Shown here one piece after another: positions 10,191 through 18,979 of a DNA stretch of 64,000 nt. Within the stretch, counting starts at the first letter, position 1, and each line of letters opens with the position of its first letter. The notes under the pieces were generated by a model that made no database searches, was not told the DNA's origin, and saw only the letters and a list, made by a program, of their open reading frames with translations. The translations under genes and the position numbers were made by a program. This DNA comes from Streptomyces globosus (GTDB lineage Bacteria; Actinomycetota; Actinomycetes; Streptomycetales; Streptomycetaceae), in assembly GCF_003325375.1 (NCBI RefSeq), contig NZ_CP030862.1:6453501-6517500 (forward strand), in the 5' to 3' direction.

Positions 10191-10628
10191 ATGCTTGACC
10201 TGACCCATGGCGACGACGCCGCCGCCGTGAACGACCTGCGCTCCGCCGTCATGCGGCTGGGCCGCCGCCTGAAGCACCAGCGCGTCGACGAATCGCTGAG
10301 CCCGACCGAGATGTCGGTCCTCGGCACCCTCGCCCGGTGCGGCCGGGCCACGCCCGGCGAGCTGGCCCGGCGCGAACACGTACAACCGCCGTCCATGACG
10401 CGCATCGTCGCGCTCCTGGAGGCGAAGGGCCTGGTCAAGCTCGAACCGCACCCCGACGACCGCCGCCAGAAGGTGGTCAGCCAGACGGAGGAGGCCGAGG
10501 CGATGCTCGAACAGAGCCGCCGCAAGCGCAACGCCTTCCTGGCCGGGCTCGCGGCGGAGCTCACCGAGGACGAATGGGCCCGACTGCGCGCAGCCGCGCC
10601 CGTCCTGGAGAAGCTCGCCCACCTGTAG
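10191..10628 (+). CDS. MarR-family transcriptional regulator
   Basis: Encodes 145 aa. The winged helix runs from SPTEMSVLGTLARCG through GELARREHVQPPSMTRIVALLEAKGLV, followed by the wing HPDDRRQKVV and a C-terminal dimerisation helix. Two ATGs are possible, 10173 and 10191; the latter starts MLDLTHGDD. Neither has a well-spaced ribosome binding site, so a leaderless transcript is plausible. The gene sits 25 bases ahead of an MFS exporter, the usual arrangement in which a MarR protein represses a drug pump until it binds the drug. A palindrome covers its 5' end. Confidence 0.88.
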   Translation: MLDLTHGDDAAAVNDLRSAVMRLGRRLKHQRVDESLSPTEMSVLGTLARCGRATPGELARREHVQPPSMTRIVALLEAKGLVKLEPHPDDRRQKVVSQTEEAEAMLEQSRRKRNAFLAGLAAELTEDEWARLRAAAPVLEKLAHL

Positions 10629-10653
10629 GAACCACACCGGGAGGCGAACGCCT

Positions 10654-12003
10654 TTGAGTACGGGAAACGGAGCATCCTCCGCACCCGGCCATACACCCAC
10701 CACTACCCCTCGCGCCGCGGGCCGGAACACGAAGTCCTCGATGTTCCGCTCGCTGAAGATCCGGAACTACCGGCTCTTCGCCACGGGACAGGTCGTGTCC
10801 AACACCGGCACCTGGATGCAGCGCATCGCCCAGGACTGGCTGGTGCTGTCCCTGACCGGCTCGGCCTCCGCGGTCGGCATCACCATCGCGCTGCAGTTCC
10901 TGCCCATGCTGGTGTTCGGCCTCTACGGCGGCGTCCTCGCCGACCGGCTGCCCAAGCGGCCGCTGATCCTCGCCACGCAGAGCCTGATGGGCCTGACCGG
11001 TGTCGCGCTCGCCGCGCTCACCCTCGCCGGGCACGTCCAGGTCTGGCACGTCTACGTCGCCGCACTGCTGATCGGCCTGATCACCGTCGTGGACAACCCC
11101 GCCCGGCAGACCTTCGTCTCCGAGATGGTCGGCCCCGACCAGATCGCCAACGCGATCAGCCTGAACTCGGCGAACTTCCAGTCCGCGCGGCTGGTCGGCC
11201 CGGCGGTCGCCGGTCTCCTGATCACCGCCGTCGGATCCGGCTGGGCCTTCCTGCTGAACGGACTGTCCTTCGCCGCGCCCGTCGCCGCCCTGCTGCTGAT
11301 GCGCCCGGCCGAGCTGCACCGCACCGCACCGCAGCCGCGCGCCAAGGGCCAGCTCCGGGAGGGCGTCCGGTACGTCGCCGGGCGGCCCGAGCTGCTCTGG
11401 CCGATCGTGCTCGTCGGCTTCGTCGGCACGTTCGGGTTCAACTTCCCGATCTGGCTGACGGCATTCGTCTCCGACGTCTTCCACAAGGACGCCGGCACGT
11501 ACGGCCTGCTGAACACGCTGCTCGCGGCCGGCTCCCTCGCCGGCGCGCTCCTCGCCGCCAGGCGCGGCACCTCGCGGCTGCGGGTACTGGTCGCCGCGGC
11601 GGTGCTGTTCGCCGTCCTGGAGGTCGCGGCCGCCTTCGCGCCGTCGTTCTGGCTGTTCGCGGCGCTGCTCGTCCCGCTCGGCATGTTCGGGCTGACCGTG
11701 AACGTCACCGCGAACGCGGGCGTCCAGACGGCCTGCGACCCCGAGATGCGCGGCCGCGTCATGGCCCTGTTCATGATGGTGTTCACCGGCGGCACCCCGA
11801 TCGGCGCCCCGCTCGTCGGCTGGGTCACCGACACGTACGGGGCCCGCACCGGCATGGCCGCGGGCGGCCTCGTGTCACTGGCCGCGGCCGCCGCGATCGG
11901 CGTCGTCCTCTCCCGGGTCGGCAACCTGCGGCTGAGCGTCGGCCGCCGCGGCGTCGTCTTCGTCCCCGCCGGGCCCCGCGGCCACCTCGTCAAGGCGGCC
12001 TGA
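10654..12003 (+). CDS. MFS transporter (EntS/drug-exporter type)
   Basis: Encodes 449 aa with about 12 membrane segments. NYRLFATGQVVSNTGTWMQRIAQDWLVL at the start of helix 1, DRLPKRP in the loop between helices 2 and 3, and DNPARQTFVSEMV are signatures of the MFS subfamily that includes enterobactin exporter EntS and macrolide/multidrug exporters. The TTG at 10654 is preceded by GGGAGG at a good distance, so this rare start codon is accepted. It is 25 bases downstream of the MarR gene and almost certainly co-transcribed with it. The substrate is unknown. Confidence 0.85.
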   Translation: MSTGNGASSAPGHTPTTTPRAAGRNTKSSMFRSLKIRNYRLFATGQVVSNTGTWMQRIAQDWLVLSLTGSASAVGITIALQFLPMLVFGLYGGVLADRLPKRPLILATQSLMGLTGVALAALTLAGHVQVWHVYVAALLIGLITVVDNPARQTFVSEMVGPDQIANAISLNSANFQSARLVGPAVAGLLITAVGSGWAFLLNGLSFAAPVAALLLMRPAELHRTAPQPRAKGQLREGVRYVAGRPELLWPIVLVGFVGTFGFNFPIWLTAFVSDVFHKDAGTYGLLNTLLAAGSLAGALLAARRGTSRLRVLVAAAVLFAVLEVAAAFAPSFWLFAALLVPLGMFGLTVNVTANAGVQTACDPEMRGRVMALFMMVFTGGTPIGAPLVGWVTDTYGARTGMAAGGLVSLAAAAAIGVVLSRVGNLRLSVGRRGVVFVPAGPRGHLVKAA

Positions 12004-12040
12004 GCCGGCGGCCGCCGGGGCGCGGCCTACGAGGAGGGGC

Positions 12041-13135
12041 CTACGAGGAGCGGGGGCGCCGACGGAACAGCCGCCGGCCCGCCACGACGAGCAGCGCGCC
12101 GACCGCCAGCACCGCCGCACCGCGGCCCACGCCGCCGCCACCGCCCTCCGGGGCGGCGGCCGGCGGCGCGCCCGGCGCGGCCGTCGCCCCCGGCCCGGCC
12201 GGCACCCCGGCCGCCGCGGGCTGCACCGGGACGGCCACCACCCGGCTGTTCGCGCCCTCCGCGCCGAACATCAGCGCCGACCCGTCCGCGGTGTACGTCA
12301 CGGACTCCGCCTGGCCCTGCCACGGCGCGCCCACGGACACGCCCTCCCCCTGCGGCCGGCCGTCCTTCCACGCCCACGTCTTCGCGAAGAAGTAGCCGCG
12401 CAGGGTGAGGCTCGCACCGTCCGGGGAGAACGCGCCGTCCGTCACCCAGGGCAGGTCCGCCACCCGCCGGAAGACGTTGGCCCCCGACGCGGACAGCCTC
12501 TCGGGGCCCTCGTACAGGCCGCCCTTGTCCTCGCTCTTGCTCGCGATGTACACGCGGCCCGTCACCGGGTGCACCATGAGCGCCTCCGCGTTGCGCGGCC
12601 CGTCCGCGTAGCGCACCGTGAACTGCTCGGCCTTCACCGTGGCGTCGCCGAGCTTCGCGGGCTCGGGGAAGCGGTAGATCCAGACGTGGTCCCAGGTGCC
12701 GTCCCTGTTGTCGCCGATGTCGCCGACGTACAGCTGCCCGTCGGGGCCGAGCGAGATCGCCTCGACGTCGCGCGGCCGGCCGATGCCGGCCAGGGTCAGC
12801 CGGGCCACCGTCCTGCCCGTCGCCGAGTCGACCGCGTACACGTACGGGCCGTCGTCGCTGTCGTTGTGCGTCCAGTACACGCCCGGGTGGGCGCGGCTCG
12901 CGGCCAGCCCGCTCGACTCCTTTATCCGCGGGTCCGCGATGGTGAAGCCGGTGGCGGCAGCGGACGGGGCCGGGCTCGCCGCGGCAGCCCCTCCCGCCGC
13001 CGCGGCCGGACCGGCCGGCACCGGCACCAGGAAGGCGGCGGCGCAGGCGGCCGCGACGGCGGCCCGCCGGGCCCGCCGGGCGGGCGGGGGCGCGGACACG
13101 GGCGGGGGCGGGGGCGGGGACGGCAGCAGGCGCAT
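12041..13135 (-). CDS. Secreted, membrane-anchored beta-propeller-like protein
   Basis: Encodes 364 aa. A Pro-rich start with Arg pairs leads into a hydrophobic signal segment ending near AAAAGG. The body has propeller-type strands: ESSGLAASRAHPGVYWTHNDS, LYVGDIGDNRD and TDGAFSPDGASLTLRGY. The C-terminus is an Ala/Pro/Gly linker, a transmembrane helix (AAVLAVGALLVVAGRRL) and an Arg-rich tail, so the protein is probably tethered to the outer face of the membrane. It resembles Streptomyces proteins annotated as WD40-like or esterase-like; no catalytic residues are apparent. It diverges from the SGNH hydrolase. Confidence 0.75.
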   Translation of the reverse strand: MRLLPSPPPPPPVSAPPPARRARRAAVAAACAAAFLVPVPAGPAAAAGGAAAASPAPSAAATGFTIADPRIKESSGLAASRAHPGVYWTHNDSDDGPYVYAVDSATGRTVARLTLAGIGRPRDVEAISLGPDGQLYVGDIGDNRDGTWDHVWIYRFPEPAKLGDATVKAEQFTVRYADGPRNAEALMVHPVTGRVYIASKSEDKGGLYEGPERLSASGANVFRRVADLPWVTDGAFSPDGASLTLRGYFFAKTWAWKDGRPQGEGVSVGAPWQGQAESVTYTADGSALMFGAEGANSRVVAVPVQPAAAGVPAGPGATAAPGAPPAAAPEGGGGGVGRGAAVLAVGALLVVAGRRLFRRRPRSS

Positions 13136-13213
13136 GTGCCCAAGCCTGCCAGGGGCGCCCCGCGTGTCCGGCATCACAGGGGCGCGCGGCGTGTGATCCG
13201 CGATGATGACCGG

Positions 13214-13915
13214 ATGCGTTTCATGTTCGTCGGCGACTCCATGACCATCGGACGCGCCGGCGACTACACCTGGCGCTACCGGATGTGGCAGCACCTGAAC
13301 GCCTCCTTCGGCGGCCCGTACGCCGTCGTCGGCCCCCGCACGGGCCTCTACGACCCCCGCGACGACGCCCCCACCAGCCACGACTACGCCGACCCCGGCT
13401 TCCCCGAGCGGGCCCGCCGCCACCTCGCCGGCTGGGGCGAGGGCTGGCAGCACATGGCGCCCCTCATAGGCGGCGCCGTCGCCGCCGGCCGCGCCGACGT
13501 CCTGCTCGTCTCCCTCGGCCTGATCGACCTCGGCTTCTACACCGCCGCCGACGAGACCGCGGCCAACGCCCGCCGCTTCGTCGCCGCCGCACGCGCCGCC
13601 CGGCCCCGCATCCGCATGGTGCTGCTGCCGGTCATCCCGAACGTGCGGGCCGAGTCGGACGCGCCGTTCGCCGCCGAGGTCGACCGCTTCAACGAGCTCC
13701 TCGCCAAGGCCGTCGCCGACCTGTCGACACCCTCCTCGCCGATCCTGCTGGGGGCGCGCCCCGCCGGGTACGACATCCACCGCGACACCTACGACGGCAC
13801 CCACCCCAACGCCTCGGGCGAGCACCGCCTGGCCGGCGAGTTCGCCTCGGTCCTCCACCAGGCCTGGGGCATCGGCGCCCCCTACGCCCCCGCCCCGGAC
13901 CACGCCCGCCCGTAA
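13214..13915 (+). CDS. SGNH/GDSL-type hydrolase
   Basis: Encodes 233 aa. Block I is FVGDSMTIG near the N-terminus (nucleophile Ser in GDS), and the C-terminal block is YDGTHPNASG with the catalytic Asp-x-x-His equivalent. The middle LLVSLGLIDLGF corresponds to the GxND block but lacks the Asn, which is a notable deviation. These enzymes deacylate lipids, sugars or cell-wall substituents. There is no signal peptide, so it would act in the cytoplasm. The ATG at 13214 gives a start right at the first beta strand. Confidence 0.8.
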   Translation: MRFMFVGDSMTIGRAGDYTWRYRMWQHLNASFGGPYAVVGPRTGLYDPRDDAPTSHDYADPGFPERARRHLAGWGEGWQHMAPLIGGAVAAGRADVLLVSLGLIDLGFYTAADETAANARRFVAAARAARPRIRMVLLPVIPNVRAESDAPFAAEVDRFNELLAKAVADLSTPSSPILLGARPAGYDIHRDTYDGTHPNASGEHRLAGEFASVLHQAWGIGAPYAPAPDHARP

Positions 13916-13983
13916 CGCGTCGCCCGGCGGGGCCGCCGCCCTGCCGGAACGGGCGACGGCCGTGCACACGAGGCCCTACCCGG

Positions 13984-14973
13984 TCACCAGGCGAAGGCCT
14001 CCGGGGACGGGCCCGGCCCCGGGAAGATCTCGTCGAGTCCGGCGAGGACCTCCTCGCTGAGCTCCACCTCCAAGGCGCGCAGCGCGCTCGTCAGCTGCCC
14101 GGGGGTGCGCGGGCCGACGATCGGACCCGTCACGCCCGGGCGCGTGAGCAGCCACGCGAGGGCCGTCTCGCCCGGCTCCAGGCCGTGCTTGTCGAGCAGG
14201 TCCTCATATGCCTGCACCTGCGCCCTCACCGAGCTGTTGGCCAGCGCGTCCGCCGACCGCCCCGACGACCGCCGGCCGCCCTCGGCCTCCTTCTTGACCA
14301 CCCCGCCCAGCAGGCCGCCGTGCAGCGGGGACCAGGGGATGACCCCGAGGCCGTAGTCCTGGGCCGCCGGGATGACCTCCATCTCCGCGCGGCGCTCGGC
14401 GAGGTTGTAGAGGCACTGCTCACTGACCAGGCCGACCATCCCGCGCCGGGCGGCCGTCTCGTTGGCCTGGGCGATCTTGTAGCCGGGGAAGTTCGAGGAA
14501 CCGGCGTAGAGGATCTTGCCCTGCTGGATCAGCACGTCGACGGCCTGCCAGATCTCCTCGAAGGGGGTCCGGCGGTCGATGTGGTGGAACTGGTACAGGT
14601 CGATGTGGTCGGTCTGGAGCCGCTTGAGGCTGGCCTCGACGGCCCGGCGGATGTTCAGCGCCGACAGCCGGTCCTCGTTGGGCCAGCTCTCGCCCTCGCG
14701 GGACATGGAGCCGTAGACCTTGGTGGCGAGGACCGTCTTCTCGCGCCGACCGCCACCCTGGGCGAACCAGCTGCCGATGATCTCCTCGGTGCGGCCCTTG
14801 TTCTCACCCCACCCGTACACGTTGGCGGTGTCCACGAAGTTCAGACCTGCGTCGAGCGCGGCATCCAGGATGCCGTGGCTGGTCGGTTCGTCTGTCTGCG
14901 GGCCGAAGTTCATCGTGCCGAGGACGAGTCGGCTGACCTTGAGTCCGGTGCGTCCGAGCTGCGTGTACTTCAT
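13984..14973 (-). CDS. Aldo/keto reductase
   Basis: Encodes 329 aa. MKYTQLGRTGLKVSRLVLGTMNFG is the typical first strand, FVDTANVYGWGENKGRTEE carries the Asp and Tyr of the active-site tetrad, LATKVYG the Lys, and DLYQFHHID the His. GVIPWSPLHGGLL and TRPGVTGPIVGPRTPGQL near the C-terminus form the NADPH-binding end of the TIM barrel. It belongs to the AKR group related to YajO and potassium-channel beta subunits. The start MKYTQLG at 14973 is the family start. The substrate is unknown. Confidence 0.9.
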   Translation of the reverse strand: MKYTQLGRTGLKVSRLVLGTMNFGPQTDEPTSHGILDAALDAGLNFVDTANVYGWGENKGRTEEIIGSWFAQGGGRREKTVLATKVYGSMSREGESWPNEDRLSALNIRRAVEASLKRLQTDHIDLYQFHHIDRRTPFEEIWQAVDVLIQQGKILYAGSSNFPGYKIAQANETAARRGMVGLVSEQCLYNLAERRAEMEVIPAAQDYGLGVIPWSPLHGGLLGGVVKKEAEGGRRSSGRSADALANSSVRAQVQAYEDLLDKHGLEPGETALAWLLTRPGVTGPIVGPRTPGQLTSALRALEVELSEEVLAGLDEIFPGPGPSPEAFAW

Positions 14974-15140
14974 GAGGCACAAGCCAACTGCTTCGAGCCC
15001 ACTCCAGGCAAGAGCCGATCACTCAGCCGCTCGTTTATGCCACAACGCGCATAGTCGCGTTTCCGCATGGACGGAGCACCGGCGCCGCTCGTACGGTCGT
15101 GGCGATCGGCCCGCAGAGGGCTCGCACGAGGGGGTTCAGC

Positions 15141-15350
15141 ATGGCGCGCGCAGAACTCACACGGCTCACCGGCAACACAAACGGCGGTAACTGCGGGCAG
15201 GGAGACTGCCCCAACGTCTACCGCACCGCCTCCGGCTCGTTCGTTGTCCAGGGCGACGTCTCCACCGCCTTCACCCCGCCCGCCGGGGAAGGACTCGTGG
15301 AGATCCCCGAGGAAGTCCTGAGGGAGGCCGTCCGTGCTCTTGGATGGTGA
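15141..15350 (+). CDS. Small conserved protein upstream of DUF6879
   Basis: Encodes 69 aa from the ATG at 15141. The sequence MARAELTRLTGNTNGGNCGQGDC PNVYRTASGSFVVQGD recalls small Streptomyces proteins found next to XRE-DUF5753 regulators and DUF397 proteins; two cysteines lie close together. It overlaps the start of the DUF6879 gene by 17 bases, so the two are translated together. The function is unknown. Confidence 0.7.
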   Translation: MARAELTRLTGNTNGGNCGQGDCPNVYRTASGSFVVQGDVSTAFTPPAGEGLVEIPEEVLREAVRALGW

Positions 15351-15831
15351 AGCCTGGGCGGACAGGTTCAAGACGTTCCAGACCGAAGCCTGGCGGCTTG
15401 AGACCCTGCCGCAGTACCTCGTACCGCAGGAAGCGGACGAGTTCGCCGCCTTCAAGGCGGGGGCCCGCTTCCCCGGGCCCTACGAGAACGCGTGGACGGC
15501 CATGGTCCGCACCCGCAACGTGGGCCGCGTCCACATCGTCACCCGGCCCCTCACGGACTACCTGCGGTTCGAGTTCGAGCGGTACTACCAGCACCAGGCC
15601 CCGGCCGGGGAGGACATCCGCATCCTCGACATCACCGACCGGCCGAACCCGCTCCCCGGCGTCCAGGACTTCTGGATGTTCGACCGCTCGACGGTTGTCC
15701 TCATGAAGTACGAGGCCGACGGTACGCAGATCGAGCGGGAGCTGTACGAGGGCGACCCCGCCCCGTTCCTCGCATACCAGCGCATCGCCATCGCGGAATC
15801 GGTCCCGTTCCTGGAGTACGTGACCGCGTGA
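15334..15831 (+). CDS. DUF6879 family protein
   Basis: Encodes 165 aa from the GTG at 15334. Features typical of DUF6879 are the early aromatic segment FQTEAWRLETLPQYLVPQE, RVHIVTRPLTDYLRFEFE, then DFWMFDRSTVVLMKY. The family is common in Streptomyces beside XRE-type regulators; no activity is known. The gene overlaps the upstream 69-aa gene and, by the sequence GTGA, the remnant of an XRE-DUF5753 gene downstream, showing the three were once a compact operon. Confidence 0.85.
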   Translation: MLLDGEAWADRFKTFQTEAWRLETLPQYLVPQEADEFAAFKAGARFPGPYENAWTAMVRTRNVGRVHIVTRPLTDYLRFEFERYYQHQAPAGEDIRILDITDRPNPLPGVQDFWMFDRSTVVLMKYEADGTQIERELYEGDPAPFLAYQRIAIAESVPFLEYVTA

Positions 15832-16201
15832 CGTTCGAGCCCGAGCAGCTCGGCCAGTCCTCACGTTCGTCGTCACCGAGCAGGCGGCCCGCTCACCGTT
15901 CGTCTCCCCGGATGCCATGGCAGTACAGCTCAACCGGCTGGCTTCACTGACCCACCTGCCGAACGTGCGCCTCGGCGTGCTCCCGATCGAGACCCGCCTG
16001 CCGGGGTGTCCACTGAACACGTTCACCGTGTACGACGAGCGGCTGGCCACGGTGGAGACGACGGCCGGGGTGATGGTGTTCCGCGACCCGAGGGACGTGC
16101 GGATGTACCTCGATGAGTTCGCCGACTACGACGAGCACGCCCTCTTCGGCGAAGACGCGCGGGAACGGCTGGCCGAGTGGTCGAGAGCCTTCCGGTCCTG
16201 A
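15828..16201 (+). pseudogene. XRE-DUF5753 regulator with the DNA-binding domain deleted
   Basis: The GTG at 15828, overlapping the DUF6879 stop, starts VTFEPEQLGQS, the normal N-terminus of XRE-DUF5753 regulators. Immediately afterwards the sequence jumps, in another frame, to TFVVTEQAARSPFVSPDAMAVQLNRLASLTHLPNV and the rest of the DUF5753 ligand domain up to WSRAFRS at 16201. Roughly 150 codons, covering the whole helix-turn-helix, are missing and the frame is broken by two. An ATG at 15917 could still produce a 94-aa DUF5753 fragment, but no DNA-binding function remains. Confidence 0.8.
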
Positions 16202-16293
16202 TCTTTAGTCCGGTACGCGACTGAACCTCGCATAGCCCCCGGTCAACGGGCAAGGATGCCGTGCCGTCGGAGAACACACGGGAGGCGTACGAG

Positions 16294-16497
16294 ATGAGCA
16301 GCGAGCAGACCACCATGTCGGGACCCGTACACCTGTCCCTTCCGTCTCCACCTCCGGACCCCGTATCGGGTTGCCTTGAGTGCCTCGGCATCGCCGTGAC
16401 CCGAGCCAACGCCCGGTCGGTCGGCGACCACTCCAAGGCGACGGACGCGAACGTCGTGCTCCGCACGCACCTGCGGGAAGACCATGGGGCCGAGTAA
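16294..16497 (+). CDS. Small hypothetical protein with one cysteine pair
   Basis: Encodes 67 aa. The ATG at 16294 follows GGAGG (16281-16285) at good spacing, which sets the start. The sequence has GCLECLGIAVTRANA and RTHLREDHG, a CxxC and His arrangement that might bind a metal. The stop overlaps the next ATG (TAATG), so it is coupled to the DUF7848 gene. The function is unknown. Confidence 0.6.
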   Translation: MSSEQTTMSGPVHLSLPSPPPDPVSGCLECLGIAVTRANARSVGDHSKATDANVVLRTHLREDHGAE

Positions 16498-16718
16498 TGG
16501 CGCGCGCGGTCCTGCGGTTCTTGACGCACCGGATCACGCGGCATCCGGACACGGACGTGACCTACGAGGCGGAGTGCCTGCACTGCAGGTGGAAGGCGGA
16601 GCCGTCGACGGACAGTGCGGCGGTCGACGTCGAGTGCATGAGCCACACCGGCCTGAGCAACCACCGCGGCTTCCGGCGGATCTGTACGTCGTTCGCCATG
16701 GTGGTGCGGGCCGGGTGA
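16497..16718 (+). CDS. DUF7848 small protein
   Basis: Encodes 73 aa. MARAVLRFLTHRITRHPDTDVTYEAECLHC followed by MSHTGLSNHRGFRRI fits the DUF7848 pattern: a short beta-rich protein with a CxxC and a later HTG motif, common in streptomycete accessory and phage-like regions. The start overlaps the previous stop by one base. No function is known. Confidence 0.65.
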   Translation: MARAVLRFLTHRITRHPDTDVTYEAECLHCRWKAEPSTDSAAVDVECMSHTGLSNHRGFRRICTSFAMVVRAG

Positions 16719-16764
16719 GGCAGTGTTCAGGAACGGCAGGCGCAGGAGCCGCCGGCGGCGGGCT

Positions 16765-16854
16765 CTACTGTCCGACGGCGGCCGCCACTGCCACGACGAA
16801 GAACATCAGCACGAGCACACCGGCCATCACGCGGTTTCGGGTCTTGGGATCCAC
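16765..16854 (-). CDS. 29-aa single-span membrane protein
   Basis: The minus-strand GTG at 16854 opens a 29-aa frame: VDPKTRNRVMAGVLVLM, then a run of Phe, Val and Ala ending VGQ and a TAG. It has the shape of a positively charged N-terminus and one transmembrane helix. I have seen near-identical tiny proteins in other Streptomyces genomes, but that is memory. No strong ribosome binding site precedes it. Confidence 0.5.
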   Translation of the reverse strand: MDPKTRNRVMAGVLVLMFFVVAVAAAVGQ

Positions 16855-16924
16855 CCGTCGAGCGTAACGCGGCCGCCGCCGGTCCCCGTACCGAGGGCCG
16901 GGCTGCGGCCCCCGCGGCCGGGTG

Positions 16925-17476
16925 TCAGCCGCCGAGGGGCCAGGCGCCGGCCACCTCGTAGCGGGGCCGCTCGCCGGGGACGCCGCTCACCGGGAGGCTG
17001 CTGCGGACCAGGCTGAGCTCGCCGACCTGCCACGGCGTGCCCTCGAAGCCGGCGAGGGCCTCCGCGTACGGGCGCAGGCCGGTGCCGCCGGCGCTGCGGG
17101 CGACGGTGAGGTGGGCGGTGTAGCGGCGGTGGCGGTCCATGGGGACGCCCGCCCGGCGGGCCGCCGCGTCCGCCCGCTCGGCGAGCATCCTCATCGCGTC
17201 GATGCCGCCGGCGGCGCCCGCCCACAGGGCGCGGTCCCCGAAGCGGCCGAAGCCGTGCAGGCGGAGGGTGAAGGGCTCGGTGCGGTGCGCGGCCCGCTCC
17301 AGGCGGGCGTGCAGGTCGGGCAGGAGCGCGTCGCCGACCTCGCCCATGAAGGCGAGCGTGAAGTGCCAGCCGTCCTCACCGGTCCAGCGCAGCCGGTCGT
17401 CGCGGACGGGCTCCAGGGCCCGGCGCAGCTCGGCGACGGCTTCCGGGGGCGGCAGCACCGCGGCGAACAGCCTCAT
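16925..17476 (-). CDS. thpR: RNA 2',3'-cyclic phosphodiesterase (2'-5' RNA ligase family)
   Basis: Encodes 183 aa starting MRLFAAVLPPPE, the typical ThpR/LigT opening. The two catalytic HxTx motifs are present: HFTLAFMG near residue 38 and HLTVARS near 126. The enzyme opens 2',3'-cyclic phosphates on RNA ends. It is monocistronic or follows the DUF3027 gene upstream on the same strand after a 211-base gap. The residues needed for catalysis appear intact. Confidence 0.9.
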   Translation of the reverse strand: MRLFAAVLPPPEAVAELRRALEPVRDDRLRWTGEDGWHFTLAFMGEVGDALLPDLHARLERAAHRTEPFTLRLHGFGRFGDRALWAGAAGGIDAMRMLAERADAAARRAGVPMDRHRRYTAHLTVARSAGGTGLRPYAEALAGFEGTPWQVGELSLVRSSLPVSGVPGERPRYEVAGAWPLGG

Positions 17477-17687
17477 GGCGCGAGCGTAGCCCGCGGGTGC
17501 GCGCGACGCCTCCCGCCGCAGCACGCGGGTTCGCGTACGGGCGCGCCGTACGGGCCGCCGGGATCCGCGGCCCAACGCCGGGCGCCCGTACGGCGTGTCG
17601 GGGCGCGTGCGGGCGAACCGCGCGGCGCAGCGGGCGCGTTGGCGTGCGGGCCGCCAAGGGGGCGGCGGGGCGGCGCCGTTCGAGGTG

Positions 17688-18596
17688 CTACGAGTGTCCG
17701 AGGTCCGCGGCCGGGAGGTCCGTCGACGGCACCGAGCCGGTGTCGGGGGCGGGCCGCAGCGGGAACTCGTCCGACGCCATCGAGTCGAGGACCGGCGGCG
17801 CGGGCCGCAGCGGCTTCGGCATGACGGCGGCCTCGGAGTGCCCGCCGCAGCCGTACGAGAGGGAGACCAGGTGGCCGTCGGCGGGCCCGAACTCGTTGGC
17901 GCAGACGCCGAAGGCCTGGCCGAGGGAGCCGCCGATGGCGACGAGGAAGCCGCAGGAGACGCAGGACGCGGGGGCGGCCTGCGCCATCGGGGTCTTCGCG
18001 CCGTAGGCCTCGTCCCAGCGGTCGGCGGCGGAGTGCAGCCCGTACCGGGACAGGACGCGGGCGCGCCGCATGCCGAGCTCCTCGGCGACCGCGGCGATGG
18101 AGCCGCGGACCGGGACGGCGGTGCGGTCGGTGACGTCGGCGTCCTCCGCCTCGACGAGCTCGGCCATCTCCGCGGAGACCGCCGAGTTCGGCGGCGGCGC
18201 GTCCTCGCCGGTGAAGCCGGGCTCCAGGCGCAGGTCGTCGGCGTCGGTGGGCAGCAGGTCGCCGGGGCCGAGGTCGCCGGGCCGCAGGCGCTCGCTCCAC
18301 GGCACCCATTCGGGGGCCAGGAGGGCGTCGGAGCCGGGAAGGAGCACCGTTTCGTCGAGGGTGACGTACTTCGCACGGGAGGCGCGCGCCACGGTGACGG
18401 CCCACCGCCATCCGCGGTAGCCGGCGTCCTTGCACTCGAAGAAGTGCGTGACGACGCGGTCGCCCTCCGCGACCATCCCTACGTGCTCGCCCACGACGCC
18501 TGGCGCGGCAAGCTCCTCGGCCGCCCCGCGGGCGAGGTCCACCGCCTCGGCGCACAGGCGGTCGGGGGTCCGGCTTCGCGTCGTCGCAGCACTCAC
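17688..18596 (-). CDS. DUF3027 family protein
   Basis: Encodes 302 aa from a GTG at 18596. The DUF3027 core is clear: VGEHVGMVAEGDRVVTHFFECKDAGYRGWRWAV, then KYVTLDETVLLPG and WVPWSERLRPGDL. The C-terminal half has SCVSCGFLVAIGG and SYGCGGH, cysteine pairs suggesting metal binding. The family is widespread in actinobacteria and has no established role. It diverges from an MFS gene at 18980. Confidence 0.88.
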   Translation of the reverse strand: MSAATTRSRTPDRLCAEAVDLARGAAEELAAPGVVGEHVGMVAEGDRVVTHFFECKDAGYRGWRWAVTVARASRAKYVTLDETVLLPGSDALLAPEWVPWSERLRPGDLGPGDLLPTDADDLRLEPGFTGEDAPPPNSAVSAEMAELVEAEDADVTDRTAVPVRGSIAAVAEELGMRRARVLSRYGLHSAADRWDEAYGAKTPMAQAAPASCVSCGFLVAIGGSLGQAFGVCANEFGPADGHLVSLSYGCGGHSEAAVMPKPLRPAPPVLDSMASDEFPLRPAPDTGSVPSTDLPAADLGHS

Positions 18597-18979
18597 AGGT
18601 CTCGTTCTCTCCTACGCCGTCTCACGAGTGCGCCGTCCGTCCCGTCGTCCACAACGACCCGTCGGTCCTGTCCGTGCGAGGCGCGGGCGGAGCGGACCAG
18701 AGGGCCGCGTCGACGTCCGCACCCGATCGGTCCCGGGCGCACCTACCTGCCATCCATTCTGCGGGATCGCGAAGAGGCGCGCCGCCAAGAGCAACCGCCG
18801 GTGGCGCGCTACGCACGCTACCTCCTCCGGAGCCCCTCGCCCACATGCAAGGTCCGATTCGCGGACAAGGCGGCGGCACGGACGCGGCCGGCCCGCGGCC
18901 GCGGACGGCCCCCGCGGGGGTGCCGGGGCGCGCCCGGGAGCCCGGGGGCGGCGGGTCGGCGCCGGGCCGGTGGGGCAGT
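18597..18979. other. Divergent control region between DUF3027 and MFS genes
   Basis: This 383-base gap should hold both promoters. I see no clear -35/-10 pair, operator palindrome or RNA structure. The open frames inside it translate to Arg/Pro-rich noise. Confidence 0.4.
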
